A DNA stretch of 64,000 bases from Acinetobacter sp. YWS30-1 (GCF_033558715.1 NZ_CP114606.1:2666001-2730000); one strand, 5' to 3'; numbered from the stretch's first letter, positions 27,580 through 36,182 are shown. The notes: a model not told the origin generated them from the letters alone. Translations and numbers: made by a program.

Positions 27580-29685
27580 ATGCCAGGCCCACAGGTCAGT
27601 GAAGCTAAGCAACAGTTAAAAATCATCATCGACGCGTACTTAAGTGAAAGCGATGTCGAACGTGTGCTTGCGGCCTGTGATTATGCCGATATTGCCCATG
27701 ATGGCATTACCCGTAAAAGTGGTGAACCTTATATTCTGCACCCTATCGCGGTGAGCTGTATTCTGGCCCATATGCGTCTGGATACTGAAACCTTAATGGC
27801 AGCGCTGCTGCATGATGTCATTGAAGATACCGACTTCAATAAAGATGACATTACTGAAAAATTTGGCAGCACGGTTGCAGAGTTGGTTGATGGGGTCACC
27901 AAACTCAGCCACTCCAGCGATAAAGAATATAATAAAGCGGCCTCTTTCCGTAAAATCCTGCAAGCAACTTTACAGGATCCACGTGTCATTATTGTGAAAC
28001 TGGCAGATCGCTATCACAACATGACTACGCTGGAAGCATTACGCCCGGATAAACGTGCCCGTATTGCCCGTGAAACCTTTGAAATTTTCGTTCCAATGGC
28101 ACGCTTGGTCGGCATGAACGAAATGGCAGATAATCTGGAACATCTCTGTTATCAGAATCTGGATCTGGATATGTATAATGATGTCCAGGCTGCCCTTTTA
28201 GAAACCAAGCCTAAACGCTGTGAATATCAGGCCAAGTGGGAACAGAAACTTAACGAATTACTACAGCAATATGCCATTGAAGGCCGGGTTAAAAAGAAAA
28301 ACAATAATATCGAGCTATTACGCCATTTTGTAAAAAATGATATTGATCTGCAGGAACTTACACATAGCCACGCATTTGAAATTATCTTACAGAGTATTGC
28401 CGATTGTGACCGTCTCGCAGATATTCTGACTGAAAGTTTTACGGTTCAAAATTATCAGGACAATATTCGCCGTCCCCTTCCAGGCGGCAACCAGTCTTTA
28501 ACCATGCGCTTAAAAGGTGAAAAGACCACTCTATCGCTGACTATTCAAACTGAACTGATGCGCAAAGCTGCGCGCTTTGGTGTTGTACTGGGCGAAAATG
28601 CGCCTCAAGCCTGTCGCTCTGCTATTCAGGCATCCATGCAAAATCTGAACGTACTGGTTGATGGTGAATGTGCCAAAACCACGTTCAGCGAATTACTGGA
28701 TTATCTGCATCAGGAAAAAATTTGGGTTTATACCCCTCACGGTCATCTGCATGAATTGCCGCAAGGTGCGACTGCTGTTGATTTTGCTTATGCCGCCAGC
28801 CTGTTCTTGGGTAACCATGCTATTGGCGCCAAGATTAATGGTGAAACCAAGCCGCTTTCTACGCCATTATTGAGTGGTCAGGTCGTTGAAGTCATCACAG
28901 ATGTTCTTGCAACCCCAAACCCGGACTGGCTCAGCTTTATTAATACCCAAAAAGCCCGTCGTGCGATTCAGAATATCCTGCGTGATCAGGATATTGATGA
29001 ACAGCGCCTTGTGGGTCAACAGGCCCTCAACCGTGCCTTAAAACTTTTCCAGTGTTCTATTCGTGATCTGACCGAAGCTGACTGGAAAAATGTACTGGAG
29101 TGGCGTCATGTACCAACTAAAGAGCAACTATTTGAACAGATTGCTGTAGGTGACTTATTACCACAACTGGTTGCCAACCATTTATTTGCACATGACCAGC
29201 ATCAAAATGCGAACAGTTCAGGTCGTCTTATTCAGGGTACAGAAGGCGTAGATGTTAAATACGCACATTGCTGTAACCCGGTACTTGGTGATCCAATTCA
29301 AGGTCATCTCACTCGTCGTGGCCTAATTGTACATCGTGCCCGTTGCCATAATTTATTGCAGGAACAACATATGCATCCTGAAAATATTATGCCTCTACAA
29401 TGGACGACTGAAGATTTGGATGATGTCAGCTTTACTGCCTATCTCTGTATTGATCAGGCCATGGACGATGAACAGATTTCCGATCTGATTTATCAATGTC
29501 GTAAAGGCCATACAGGTGTAGAGATGGTGCGTAATTATGATGGCAAAACTTATGTAAATATTGTGGTGCATAACCGTAAACAGATTGCCAAGATTATTCG
29601 TGATTTACGCATGCATTTTGGTTTTCCACGTATTACCCGCTTAGAACAACCGCTCAATATTGCTGAAACCTCTAAAGCCAGTTAA
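27580..29685 (+). CDS. spoT: SpoT-type (p)ppGpp hydrolase with degenerate synthetase domain
   Basis: A RelA/SpoT homologue, 701 residues. The N-terminal HD hydrolase domain is intact (HPIAVSCILA, LLHDVIEDTD near 75-85, KLADRYHNM near 140). The synthetase region (about 230-350) has lost its family motifs: where active enzymes have DVYAFRIIV, NGYQSLHT and EVQIRT this protein has SHAFEIIL, GGNQSLTM and SLTIQT. TGS (about 385-445) and C-terminal ACT domains are present. This predicts a hydrolase-only SpoT, which I recall being reported for Acinetobacter. RelA elsewhere would supply (p)ppGpp. Confidence 0.93.
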   Translation: MPGPQVSEAKQQLKIIIDAYLSESDVERVLAACDYADIAHDGITRKSGEPYILHPIAVSCILAHMRLDTETLMAALLHDVIEDTDFNKDDITEKFGSTVAELVDGVTKLSHSSDKEYNKAASFRKILQATLQDPRVIIVKLADRYHNMTTLEALRPDKRARIARETFEIFVPMARLVGMNEMADNLEHLCYQNLDLDMYNDVQAALLETKPKRCEYQAKWEQKLNELLQQYAIEGRVKKKNNNIELLRHFVKNDIDLQELTHSHAFEIILQSIADCDRLADILTESFTVQNYQDNIRRPLPGGNQSLTMRLKGEKTTLSLTIQTELMRKAARFGVVLGENAPQACRSAIQASMQNLNVLVDGECAKTTFSELLDYLHQEKIWVYTPHGHLHELPQGATAVDFAYAASLFLGNHAIGAKINGETKPLSTPLLSGQVVEVITDVLATPNPDWLSFINTQKARRAIQNILRDQDIDEQRLVGQQALNRALKLFQCSIRDLTEADWKNVLEWRHVPTKEQLFEQIAVGDLLPQLVANHLFAHDQHQNANSSGRLIQGTEGVDVKYAHCCNPVLGDPIQGHLTRRGLIVHRARCHNLLQEQHMHPENIMPLQWTTEDLDDVSFTAYLCIDQAMDDEQISDLIYQCRKGHTGVEMVRNYDGKTYVNIVVHNRKQIAKIIRDLRMHFGFPRITRLEQPLNIAETSKAS

Positions 29686-29724
29686 TCATTTAAAACGATA
29701 ATGCTTTTGTCAGTTGAATTGATC

Positions 29725-29760
29725 TAATATGATGTATGTTGATGTTGACATCCTCCAGCT
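29725..29760 (-). ncRNA. Predicted 3' end of the TnpB omega RNA and its guide
   Basis: By analogy with characterised IS605 TnpB systems, the guide-bearing RNA ends just past the right end. The scaffold end lies at 29745-29760 (minus strand), and the ~20-nt guide would be the complement of 29725-29744, starting CATCAACATA. Inferred from position only; the 5' extent inside tnpB is not defined. Confidence 0.4.
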
Positions 29761-30925
29761 AAAGCAAGCGGATTCCTACTGCTAGACGCTCATGCCCAAG
29801 CGCAAGTATGTTCTTAGCGGAATTTAAATCACGATGATTTATACTTCCACACTCACATTCCCATACTCTTATTCGCAAATCTGTTCTACCTTTGGGACTG
29901 CTAGAGGTGATTTCACCGCAGCACGAACAGATTTGGGTTGTGAATTTCTCACTGACTTCCTCAAACAATACCCCTGCGTTCTCGCATTTATACTTGAGCA
30001 TTGTTTTCAGTGCTGAAAATCCTGTGTCCAAAACAGATTTCGCCATCTTGGTTTTTACAAGTTTGCTCGCACTTAAGTCACCTACAACAATCAGTGCATT
30101 TTCTTTCACAAGCAGAGTGCTTGCTTTATGCAAATGGTCTTTACGACAATTGGCAATTTTAGCGTGTAATGCACGTACACGTTTTTTATTTCTTGCTCTT
30201 TGAGCAATCCCTAATTTCTGCTCGTAATTACGGTAAAACTTAGGATTTGAAATTACAGTACCATCTGAGCAGGTGGCAACGTCTTTTAGACCAAGATCAA
30301 TACCAATCGCTTTAGTTGCCGTTGGTTTGTCTTGTTTAGGTGAGTCCACAACAAGACACACATACCAGCGCCCACGACTATCCTCAACGAATGAGCCTGT
30401 TCTCACGCTGTATTTACTTATGCCGTAGCTATCCCATAGCTTAAATTTCTGCTTGCCGTATTGCACATATCCATCAGCATATTTAATCGCTACTTTTTTA
30501 AATGGTATCCAACCAAGCGAACGTCTTGCTGACTTCTTGTTACTCACACGCCATTTCAGCTTTGCTTTCTTGTGTTGTCTTCTTTTATCAACATATTCTT
30601 CTGTTATCCCTTGCACTGTTTGACTATGCAAACCACACAATTTTGAAGTTCCTTTTGTGTATTGAGTCATATCAAATGCTGAGAAAAAGTCACCTGTTCT
30701 TTTGAGGTGTTTGAAACTCAAATCATTCACATAATTCCAAACAAAGTTCACCTCAGATGCTAATTGGTCTAGCACCTTGCAATGTTTGTCTTTTATGCGT
30801 AATTTAAGTGTTTTCATGAGCTTATTTTAGATCATGTTAAATTAAAGGTGTTGATTTTAAAAAATTCAACGACATTTTATGTCGTATCGCTTATATCTCT
30901 GCCCTGAAGGACAGAGTTTTACGCT
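29745..30925 (-). mobile_element. Lone TnpB element (IS200/IS605 group) between spoT and ridA
   Basis: The element holds only tnpB; no Y1 transposase gene tnpA is next to it. Read on the minus strand, the right end has GGAATCC...GGAGGATGTCAA, ending in TCAA (29745-29748), the cleavage tetranucleotide type known from IS608. Near the left end are two hairpins: ACGACAT-TTT-ATGTCGT (30869-30885) and CTCTG...CAGAG (30897-30916). The exact left boundary is uncertain. It could move only with TnpA supplied in trans. It separates spoT from ridA, which are usually adjacent. Confidence 0.75.
29759..30817 (-). CDS. tnpB: TnpB-family RNA-guided endonuclease (OrfB of IS605)
   Basis: A 352-residue protein related to Cas12. 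The N-terminal part (MKTLKLRIKDKH, NFVWNYVNDL) is the usual helical start. The RuvC-like nuclease has Asp in AIGIDLGLKD near 175, Glu in LFEEVSEKFTTQ near 280, and Asp in INHRDLNSAKNI near 330. A CSCCGE...CECG zinc finger lies between the last two. All catalytic residues are present, so nuclease activity is plausible. Its omega RNA would be transcribed from the 3' end of the gene through the right end, using flanking DNA at 29725-29744 (minus strand) as guide. Confidence 0.88.
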   Translation of the reverse strand: MKTLKLRIKDKHCKVLDQLASEVNFVWNYVNDLSFKHLKRTGDFFSAFDMTQYTKGTSKLCGLHSQTVQGITEEYVDKRRQHKKAKLKWRVSNKKSARRSLGWIPFKKVAIKYADGYVQYGKQKFKLWDSYGISKYSVRTGSFVEDSRGRWYVCLVVDSPKQDKPTATKAIGIDLGLKDVATCSDGTVISNPKFYRNYEQKLGIAQRARNKKRVRALHAKIANCRKDHLHKASTLLVKENALIVVGDLSASKLVKTKMAKSVLDTGFSALKTMLKYKCENAGVLFEEVSEKFTTQICSCCGEITSSSPKGRTDLRIRVWECECGSINHRDLNSAKNILALGHERLAVGIRLL

Positions 30926-30948
30926 CCATTTGATAAAAGGAGAAATTA

Positions 30949-31332
30949 ATGTTCCGCCAAGTAATCCATACTGAAAATGCCCCTGCTGCCATAGGCACCT
31001 ATTCACAAGCAATTCTAGTCGGGGATACTCTTTATTTATCCGGCCAGATTGGTCTGGATCCATATAGTATGGAACTGGTTGAAGGCATCGAAGCTCAGAT
31101 TCGCCGTGTGTTTGATAACTTGAAAGCGGTTTGTGAAGCCGCAGGTGGTTCATTGGCTGATATCGCCAAACTGAATATCTTCTTGACCGACCTTTCTCAT
31201 TTTCAGCTCGTAAACCAGATTATGGGTGAATACTTTGCTCAACCTTATCCAGCACGTGCTGCCTTAGGGGTTGCAAGTTTGCCTAAAGGTGCTTTAGTTG
31301 AGATGGATGGCATCGTTGTTATCAATCAATAA
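30949..31332 (+). CDS. ridA: RidA family enamine/imine deaminase
   Basis: Hydrolyses reactive 2-aminoacrylate and related enamines made by PLP enzymes. It has 127 residues, the normal length, with [20 protein letters not shown] near the start and [20 protein letters not shown] (catalytic Arg) near the end. It has a clear AAAGGAG ribosome binding site. In related genomes it follows spoT directly; here the TnpB element lies between, so it needs its own promoter or read-through from the element. Confidence 0.94.
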   Translation: MFRQVIHTENAPAAIGTYSQAILVGDTLYLSGQIGLDPYSMELVEGIEAQIRRVFDNLKAVCEAAGGSLADIAKLNIFLTDLSHFQLVNQIMGEYFAQPYPARAALGVASLPKGALVEMDGIVVINQ

Positions 31333-31399
31333 GTTATAAAAATCACCAAATCTCCAGCCTGCAATATTTAATTCTAAATTATAAATCGCTCTTGCGCAG

Positions 31400-31422
31400 A
31401 AATCCGAGTAGCACTCGGATTT
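31400..31422 (+). terminator. Hairpin after ridA
   Basis: AAATCCGAGT-AGC-ACTCGGATTT is a perfect 10-bp stem, followed by a T run 20 bases on (31437-31442). Probable ridA terminator. Confidence 0.6.
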
Positions 31423-31496
31423 CCGCTCAGGTGTTATTTTTTTATCTGAATCATCAATCATTATAAAAAGCATTTTCAAATGATTTTTATTGACAA

Positions 31497-31515
31497 ACGA
31501 TAACAATTATCAATA
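31497..31515 (+). promoter_or_regulatory. Fur box upstream of bfd
   Basis: GATAACAATTATCAAT closely matches the Fur consensus GATAATGATAATCATTATC and lies about 40 bases before the bfd start. This predicts repression by iron-loaded Fur, as for bfd in other bacteria. Confidence 0.75.
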
Positions 31516-31553
31516 ATATCTCTTATCTTATTTATTCACTGTGGTTGTATCCT

Positions 31554-31748
31554 ATGTACGTTTGTCTATGCCGTGGCATTACAGATCAAAACATTAAAGA
31601 TGCTATTGCAAATGGCGCCGAAAGTTACCGCGATGTGCGTGAAATGCTTGATCTAGGCACGTGTTGTGGCCGTTGTGCTCCAGAAGCCCGTATGATCATT
31701 AGTGATGAAATTTCCCAGATTGCTGCACGGCTAGCGGTTGCTGCCTAA
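31554..31748 (+). CDS. bfd: Bacterioferritin-associated ferredoxin
   Basis: A small [2Fe-2S] protein that reduces haem in bacterioferritin to release stored iron. It has 64 residues from ATG 31554; an in-frame TTG three codons earlier is less likely. The four cluster cysteines follow the Bfd pattern: VCLCRGIT near the start and LGTCCGRCAPEAR. A Fur box lies upstream and bfr lies downstream, consistent with an iron-starvation mobilisation function. Confidence 0.93.
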   Translation: MYVCLCRGITDQNIKDAIANGAESYRDVREMLDLGTCCGRCAPEARMIISDEISQIAARLAVAA

Positions 31749-31752
31749 AGCG

Positions 31753-31767
31753 GATAACGATAATTAT
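31753..31767 (+). promoter_or_regulatory. Second Fur-like site, just after bfd
   Basis: GATAACGATAATTAT carries two GATAAT-type half-sites directly after the bfd stop. It may bring bfr under separate iron control, or be part of a read-through control element. Weaker than the upstream box. Confidence 0.45.
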
Positions 31768-31798
31768 AAAATTAATGGTCTCGTATCATTACTCCTCC

Positions 31799-31824
31799 CC
31801 CGCCTCTGACTCTGGCGGGTTTTT
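31799..31824 (+). terminator. bfd terminator
   Basis: CCCGCC and GGCGGG pair around a 9-base loop and are followed by TTTTT. Confidence 0.75.
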
Positions 31825-31981
31825 ATTGCTTTATATTTCACCTGAAGCTTTTTGATTGCGATTTTCATTTGCAGTTCAATAAATTACTCGCCATTGTTTG
31901 CTCGATTGATTTAAGATAAGTTAATCAAAAACCCATAGTAATAAATGGGTCAACAGGCTATATGGAGTATGGAGTGATACG

Positions 31982-32446
31982 ATGAAAGGCAATCGTGATG
32001 TAATTAATCAGCTGAACCAGGTGTTGTATCACCACCTTACAGCGATTAACCAGTATTTCCTGCATTCACGCATGTTTAATGACTGGGGCATTGAAAAACT
32101 GGGTTCGACAGAATATAAAGAGTCCATCCGCCAGATGAAGCATGCCGATAAAATTATTGAACGTATTTTATTTCTTGAAGGCTTACCAAACCTACAACAT
32201 CTTGGCAAATTATATATTGGCCAGCATACTCAAGAAGTACTGCAGTGTGATGTCCGCAAAGTTAAAGAAAATATTGAAGTCATTCAGCAGGCTGTGGCTT
32301 TGGCAGAAACACAGATGGATTATGTGACTCGTGACTTGGTGCGAGAAATTCTGGAAAAAGAAGAGGAATATCTGGACTGGACTACGACTCAGCTAGATCT
32401 TATCGAAAGTGTTGGTATCGAAAACTATATTCAAAGCCAGCTCTAA
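31982..32446 (+). CDS. bfr: Bacterioferritin subunit with haem ligand but degenerate ferroxidase site
   Basis: A 24-mer iron-storage subunit, 154 residues, colinear without gaps with E. coli Bfr. The haem-binding Met52 is kept (IRQMKHADK). Of the six di-iron ligands only His54 and Glu127 remain: Glu18 is His, Glu51 is Gln, Glu94 is Val and His130 is Tyr. This predicts a haem-mediated electron-transfer subunit that cannot oxidise iron alone, and probably co-assembles with a ferroxidase-competent Bfr/FtnA subunit encoded elsewhere. It stands next to bfd, its electron donor. Confidence 0.92.
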   Translation: MKGNRDVINQLNQVLYHHLTAINQYFLHSRMFNDWGIEKLGSTEYKESIRQMKHADKIIERILFLEGLPNLQHLGKLYIGQHTQEVLQCDVRKVKENIEVIQQAVALAETQMDYVTRDLVREILEKEEEYLDWTTTQLDLIESVGIENYIQSQL

Positions 32447-32462
32447 ACCTAAAATGAATCAA

Positions 32463-32491
32463 TAAAAAAGCCAGCTCTTGCTGGCTTTTTT
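32463..32491. terminator. Bidirectional terminator after bfr
   Basis: AAAAAAGCCAGC TCTT GCTGGCTTTTTT forms a perfect stem with A and T tracts, between convergent bfr and the oligosaccharyltransferase gene. Confidence 0.88.
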
Positions 32492-32500
32492 ATATGGAAT

Positions 32501-34135
32501 TTATCTTGGCATATCCTGAATCAATTCTTCATAACTGAGTTCGGTTTTTTGAATAACTTTTAAGCGTTGCAGCTGATGCTTGGCTTCATTTTCATAACCA
32601 TTAAAAGCTAACAGTTTGGCGTATTTAATCAGATTATATTTAGTTGGATAACTTAATACCATCTGCTCACCTGCTTGAATCTGTTCAGGGGATGCTTTGC
32701 TATAAGGGTTAAGACGAATCCAATCAATACGATGATTAAACTCTGTTAATAAATAGATTGGCTGCTGATTGGTGATTTTTTCGGGCTGTTGCTCATAACG
32801 AATACTTTGACCAAGTTTTGGCACAGCGACATCATAATCCCGATAGATCACAATCAATAACAGTAGTCCAAACCCAAAAATGATTTTCATTGCTATAGCG
32901 GGTAAGGTCACGGTTTTGATATTCGGATTTTGGGCTAGAACAGTACCTAAAATAAAACCTACTGGTAAAAGGAAATAGGCATAGTGCTGCGGAAACTCAA
33001 ACATGGCATGCGTAAGAAAAGTCCCAATCATTAAAATACCAATGACCGACTCAGGGGTCTTAACCCATCGCTGCATTTGATAACCCAAATAGCCGAAATA
33101 GGCTAAGAAAGGCAGACCAATAACTAGCCCATTCCACAGCAAGAAATCAATAATTAAGTTATGTGCACTGCGAATCCAGACCGGACCCTGCACTGTATCA
33201 CTGATCGAGACAAAGGCAACACTGGTCTGATACCAGCCATAACCAAACCATGGCTGTGCCTGAATGGCCGCTAGCATTTGCTGCCAGATTGCCAAACGCG
33301 ACATATCGCCTGTAGCACGTGCTACTACATCGCGGCTTTGTACCACATCTGCATCTATTACTTGAGCAGCTAATTGGCTAAGTAATGGGAAAACAGCAAT
33401 ACACGCAATAAAGAAAACAAACCATATAATGCTGTAATACCATTTCAGACGGATCACACCTTTATATTGATAGAAAGCTAAATAAAGGATAATCGCACTC
33501 GCAGCAACCCAAGCAGTACGCGACTGACTTAAAGCAATTCCAATAACGATAGCTAAGGCGCAAGCCACTAACCATTTAGTCTGGATTTTTTTCTTCTCAT
33601 ACAGATAAAGACAGCTCATCAATGCCATGACCAAAAAAGTCGCCATATTGTTCGGCTGGGCAAAGTTGGCATAAGGTCGCTGATTACCACTGATATTAAC
33701 CATACCAGGTAAGCTTGCATCCAAGTTAGTCCACTGACACAAAGTAATTAAACCTGTGATTGTTCCTGAAACTAAAAATACATAGCTTAAGTTGGTAAAA
33801 GTTTCTTCTCGGTTATAGTTTCCTGTTGACAGATGGTAGCCCAACACACTTGCCAGCCAAAAGCTAAACACGAAAATACAACCCAGCATGGCGGTGCTAA
33901 AGAAAAACCCCTGTCCTGTGAGTATATGGATTAGCGGCACACTAGCAAGGAGCAACAACGGCAGACTGAGAGCTGGAATTTTGAGTTTTTCTTTTAGACA
34001 GATTGCAGCGAGCGCAAATAATGCAAAGAATGCATACAACTCACCTGTATAAGTGACCCACGGGCGGTAATGCACTGGCATCAGCCAAGCAAGAGATATA
34101 AGGATTGCTGCTATGAGAGCAAGCGTGAATTTCAT
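32501..34135 (-). CDS. PglL/TfpO-family O-oligosaccharyltransferase
   Basis: An inner-membrane enzyme that transfers lipid-linked glycan to Ser/Thr of pilins or other exported proteins. It has 544 residues and 11-13 membrane segments. The Wzy_C/O-antigen-ligase domain lies about 165-400, with the periplasmic loop containing QPWFGYGWYQT and the His in RSAHNLIIDF. The length and C-terminal soluble tail fit general PglL better than the shorter pilin-specific TfpO, but its place downstream of pilA suggests that pilin is at least one substrate. A perfect terminator-like hairpin separates it from the tfpZ-like gene. Confidence 0.87.
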   Translation of the reverse strand: MKFTLALIAAILISLAWLMPVHYRPWVTYTGELYAFFALFALAAICLKEKLKIPALSLPLLLLASVPLIHILTGQGFFFSTAMLGCIFVFSFWLASVLGYHLSTGNYNREETFTNLSYVFLVSGTITGLITLCQWTNLDASLPGMVNISGNQRPYANFAQPNNMATFLVMALMSCLYLYEKKKIQTKWLVACALAIVIGIALSQSRTAWVAASAIILYLAFYQYKGVIRLKWYYSIIWFVFFIACIAVFPLLSQLAAQVIDADVVQSRDVVARATGDMSRLAIWQQMLAAIQAQPWFGYGWYQTSVAFVSISDTVQGPVWIRSAHNLIIDFLLWNGLVIGLPFLAYFGYLGYQMQRWVKTPESVIGILMIGTFLTHAMFEFPQHYAYFLLPVGFILGTVLAQNPNIKTVTLPAIAMKIIFGFGLLLLIVIYRDYDVAVPKLGQSIRYEQQPEKITNQQPIYLLTEFNHRIDWIRLNPYSKASPEQIQAGEQMVLSYPTKYNLIKYAKLLAFNGYENEAKHQLQRLKVIQKTELSYEELIQDMPR

Positions 34136-34172
34136 GGAAATATCAGGCGGTAGAAGTTTGGCACATGATAAA

Positions 34173-34205
34173 CAAAAAGCAGATTAAAAGGTAATCTGCT
34201 TTTTG
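34173..34205. terminator. Terminator between the TfpZ-like gene and the oligosaccharyltransferase gene
   Basis: CAAAAAGCAGATTA and TAATCTGCTTTTTG are perfect 14-bp complements with a 5-base loop. Confidence 0.8.
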
Positions 34206-34219
34206 TGGAAAAGGAAATA

Positions 34220-34954
34220 TTAGTTCCACGGGCGTAGATCGACGATTTTGACCACTTCAGCTTTTTCTTTATTGATTAAAACGACCATAGCCAAGCCATA
34301 AGTTTCAAGTGGTAACCAACTATTTGCCTGTGGATGCTGACCAAAAACCGCTTGGATCTTTTTTTCATCATTCCATTGCTTCAATTGTGATAAATCACGT
34401 ACTTGACTTTGAATTTGCGTTTTAGCTTGATTAATTGCGATATATCGTTCTGGGTATTGAGCTAATGATATGCCATTCAACATTGCACTCATTTGCTCAA
34501 TTTGCCGTTCTTGCGGATCATCAGCCGGCTTTACAGCAACATATTGTGGCTGCAACCATGTTGGTTGTTGATATTGTGCTTGTGCATGCATAATATTTTC
34601 AGTTTTTAATTCATTATTACGCACCAGTTCAAAACGGTCATGATTGAATGCAATCCATACAGGGCGCGCTTGTGCAATGCTATACAGGCCATAACTTAAT
34701 GCCGCGATTTGAATTAAAATAATAACCATCAAATCCATTTTTAAGGTTTTTTTACCTTCTTTATAGACCAGCAAACCAAGCAAAGGCCCTAAAATTACAT
34801 CTATAACCAACAACATTAAAAAAATACAGGTCACACCTGCTGCTGTTGCAAGCGGAGATGGATACCAAACAAAAAATACTAAAGCCAATGCAGCCAGAGC
34901 AATTAATACAGAAATAAGTAAGTGACCTAGAAAAAAATTCTGGCGTTTAGACAT
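34220..34954 (-). CDS. TfpX/TfpZ-like type IV pilin accessory protein
   Basis: A 244-residue inner-membrane protein with three or four N-terminal hydrophobic segments (about 8-105) and a C-terminal periplasmic domain. The segment VTCIFLMLLVIDVILGPLLG is characteristic of TfpZ/FimB-type proteins encoded beside certain pilA alleles in Pseudomonas and Moraxellaceae. There they adjust pilus assembly or retraction to the particular pilin. It is encoded downstream of the disrupted pilA and the serine hydrolase. An IS5 element now lies between it and those genes, which may cut off its transcription. Confidence 0.8.
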   Translation of the reverse strand: MSKRQNFFLGHLLISVLIALAALALVFFVWYPSPLATAAGVTCIFLMLLVIDVILGPLLGLLVYKEGKKTLKMDLMVIILIQIAALSYGLYSIAQARPVWIAFNHDRFELVRNNELKTENIMHAQAQYQQPTWLQPQYVAVKPADDPQERQIEQMSAMLNGISLAQYPERYIAINQAKTQIQSQVRDLSQLKQWNDEKKIQAVFGQHPQANSWLPLETYGLAMVVLINKEKAEVVKIVDLRPWN

Positions 34955-35118
34955 GATGTAAGCTCATCTTTTAGCAATATTCAATTTACTGAAATCTTAT
35001 ATATTGACATGAATTAAGGCTCGATATTAGATGAAATTAATTAAGATCTACTAAATAAAAAGTTAGACAATATTTTGTATTCTAAAATCATAGATTACTT
35101 AAGTTAGTAGTATTACCC

Positions 35119-36157
35119 GGCTTTGTTGCATAAAGGTTTGAAAGGCTGAGTTCCCTTAAGCTACTCAAACTTAAGAGACAACTTGGGTATGAGGGCGACC
35201 TAATTCTGTGAATTTATTCAAGACTGCCATGCGTGCATGGATCTCATTCACCTGACTTGGAAAACTCCGCGCTGTTAATTTATCGCCTAATAATTTGATG
35301 CAATGCATCTTGGTTTCAACCAAACTTCGACGGTGATAACCAGACCACTTTTTCCAAAGCGATCTGCCTAGCCGTTTGACTGTCTTTAATAATTCGTTCC
35401 GCTCTATAGACCTCGCTTGCTGATCCTTCCAAGGCTTTGCATTCTTTCTAGGTGGAATGATCGCATGTGCATCTCGATCTAAAATGACTTGTCGGCAGTG
35501 CTTTGTGTCATAAGCACCATCTGTATAAACAGAATCAATTGGTTCATCCAAGGGAATTTGAGCAAGTAAATCTTCGAGTACTTGAGAATCACTGACATTA
35601 TTTGTGGTGAGTTGTACTGCACGTATTTGCAGGGTTTTAGCATCTATAGCAATGTGAAGCTTACGCCATTGGCGACGATATTCAGCCCCATGTTTCTTGC
35701 GTTTCCATTCACCTTCACCAAGAAACTTCAAACCAGTAGAGTCTATGAGTAGATGCAGTCCATCACTACTTTTTTGATAGCTAATCGCAATATCAATATG
35801 CTTTTGTCTACGACAAAGGGTGGAATAATCCGGAGCTGTCCAATCTAATCCAGAGAGTTTAATCAGACTTTGAACAAAACCTGTGACCATACGTAAAGAG
35901 AGTCGGAATAGTAATTTGATCATTAAGCAGCATTGAATCGCTGTATCGGAGTAGGTTTGATTTCGACCTTGCTTGCCTTGTGATTGTGCATACCACTGAG
36001 TCTTTGGATCAAACCAAATGGAAATATTACCTCGGTTAATTAAGGCTCGGTTATAGGATGACCAATTGGTTGTACGGTAGATTTTAGAGGCAGGCTTATT
36101 CATTTTGAAATTATATTGCTGAATAAGCTTTTGATGCTAGGTTTGTGCAACAAAGCC
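35119..36157 (-). mobile_element. IS17-like insertion sequence (IS5 family, IS903 group), complete
   Basis: The 1039-bp element has terminal inverted repeats GGCTTTGTTGCATAAA and GGCTTTGTTGCACAAA. It is flanked by a perfect 9-bp target duplication GTATTACCC at 35110-35118 and 36158-36166, so the insertion is recent. Size and duplication length fit IS17 of Acinetobacter. It separates the serine hydrolase gene from the TfpZ-like gene. Confidence 0.93.
35171..36103 (-). CDS. IS5-family transposase
   Basis: An intact 310-residue DDE transposase. Catalytic Asp lies in LLIDSTGLK near 124, Asp in VYTDGAYDTKH near 190, and Glu in RRSLVETKMHCIKLLG near 262 (the Y-(2)-R-(3)-E-(6)-K signature of the family). 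It fills nearly the whole element, has no frameshift, and is likely functional. Confidence 0.92.
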   Translation of the reverse strand: MNKPASKIYRTTNWSSYNRALINRGNISIWFDPKTQWYAQSQGKQGRNQTYSDTAIQCCLMIKLLFRLSLRMVTGFVQSLIKLSGLDWTAPDYSTLCRRQKHIDIAISYQKSSDGLHLLIDSTGLKFLGEGEWKRKKHGAEYRRQWRKLHIAIDAKTLQIRAVQLTTNNVSDSQVLEDLLAQIPLDEPIDSVYTDGAYDTKHCRQVILDRDAHAIIPPRKNAKPWKDQQARSIERNELLKTVKRLGRSLWKKWSGYHRRSLVETKMHCIKLLGDKLTARSFPSQVNEIHARMAVLNKFTELGRPHTQVVS

Positions 36158-36182
36158 GTATTACCCTCACAAACAAGACCTC

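Noticed and set aside
29834..30203. Plus-strand frames opposite tnpB
   Set aside because: Cys-rich translations come from the antisense of the zinc finger; tnpB itself is intact.
31294..31506. 70-residue minus-strand frame after ridA
   Set aside because: It overlaps the ridA end, a hairpin and the Fur box region, has no ribosome binding site, and shows no recognisable domain.
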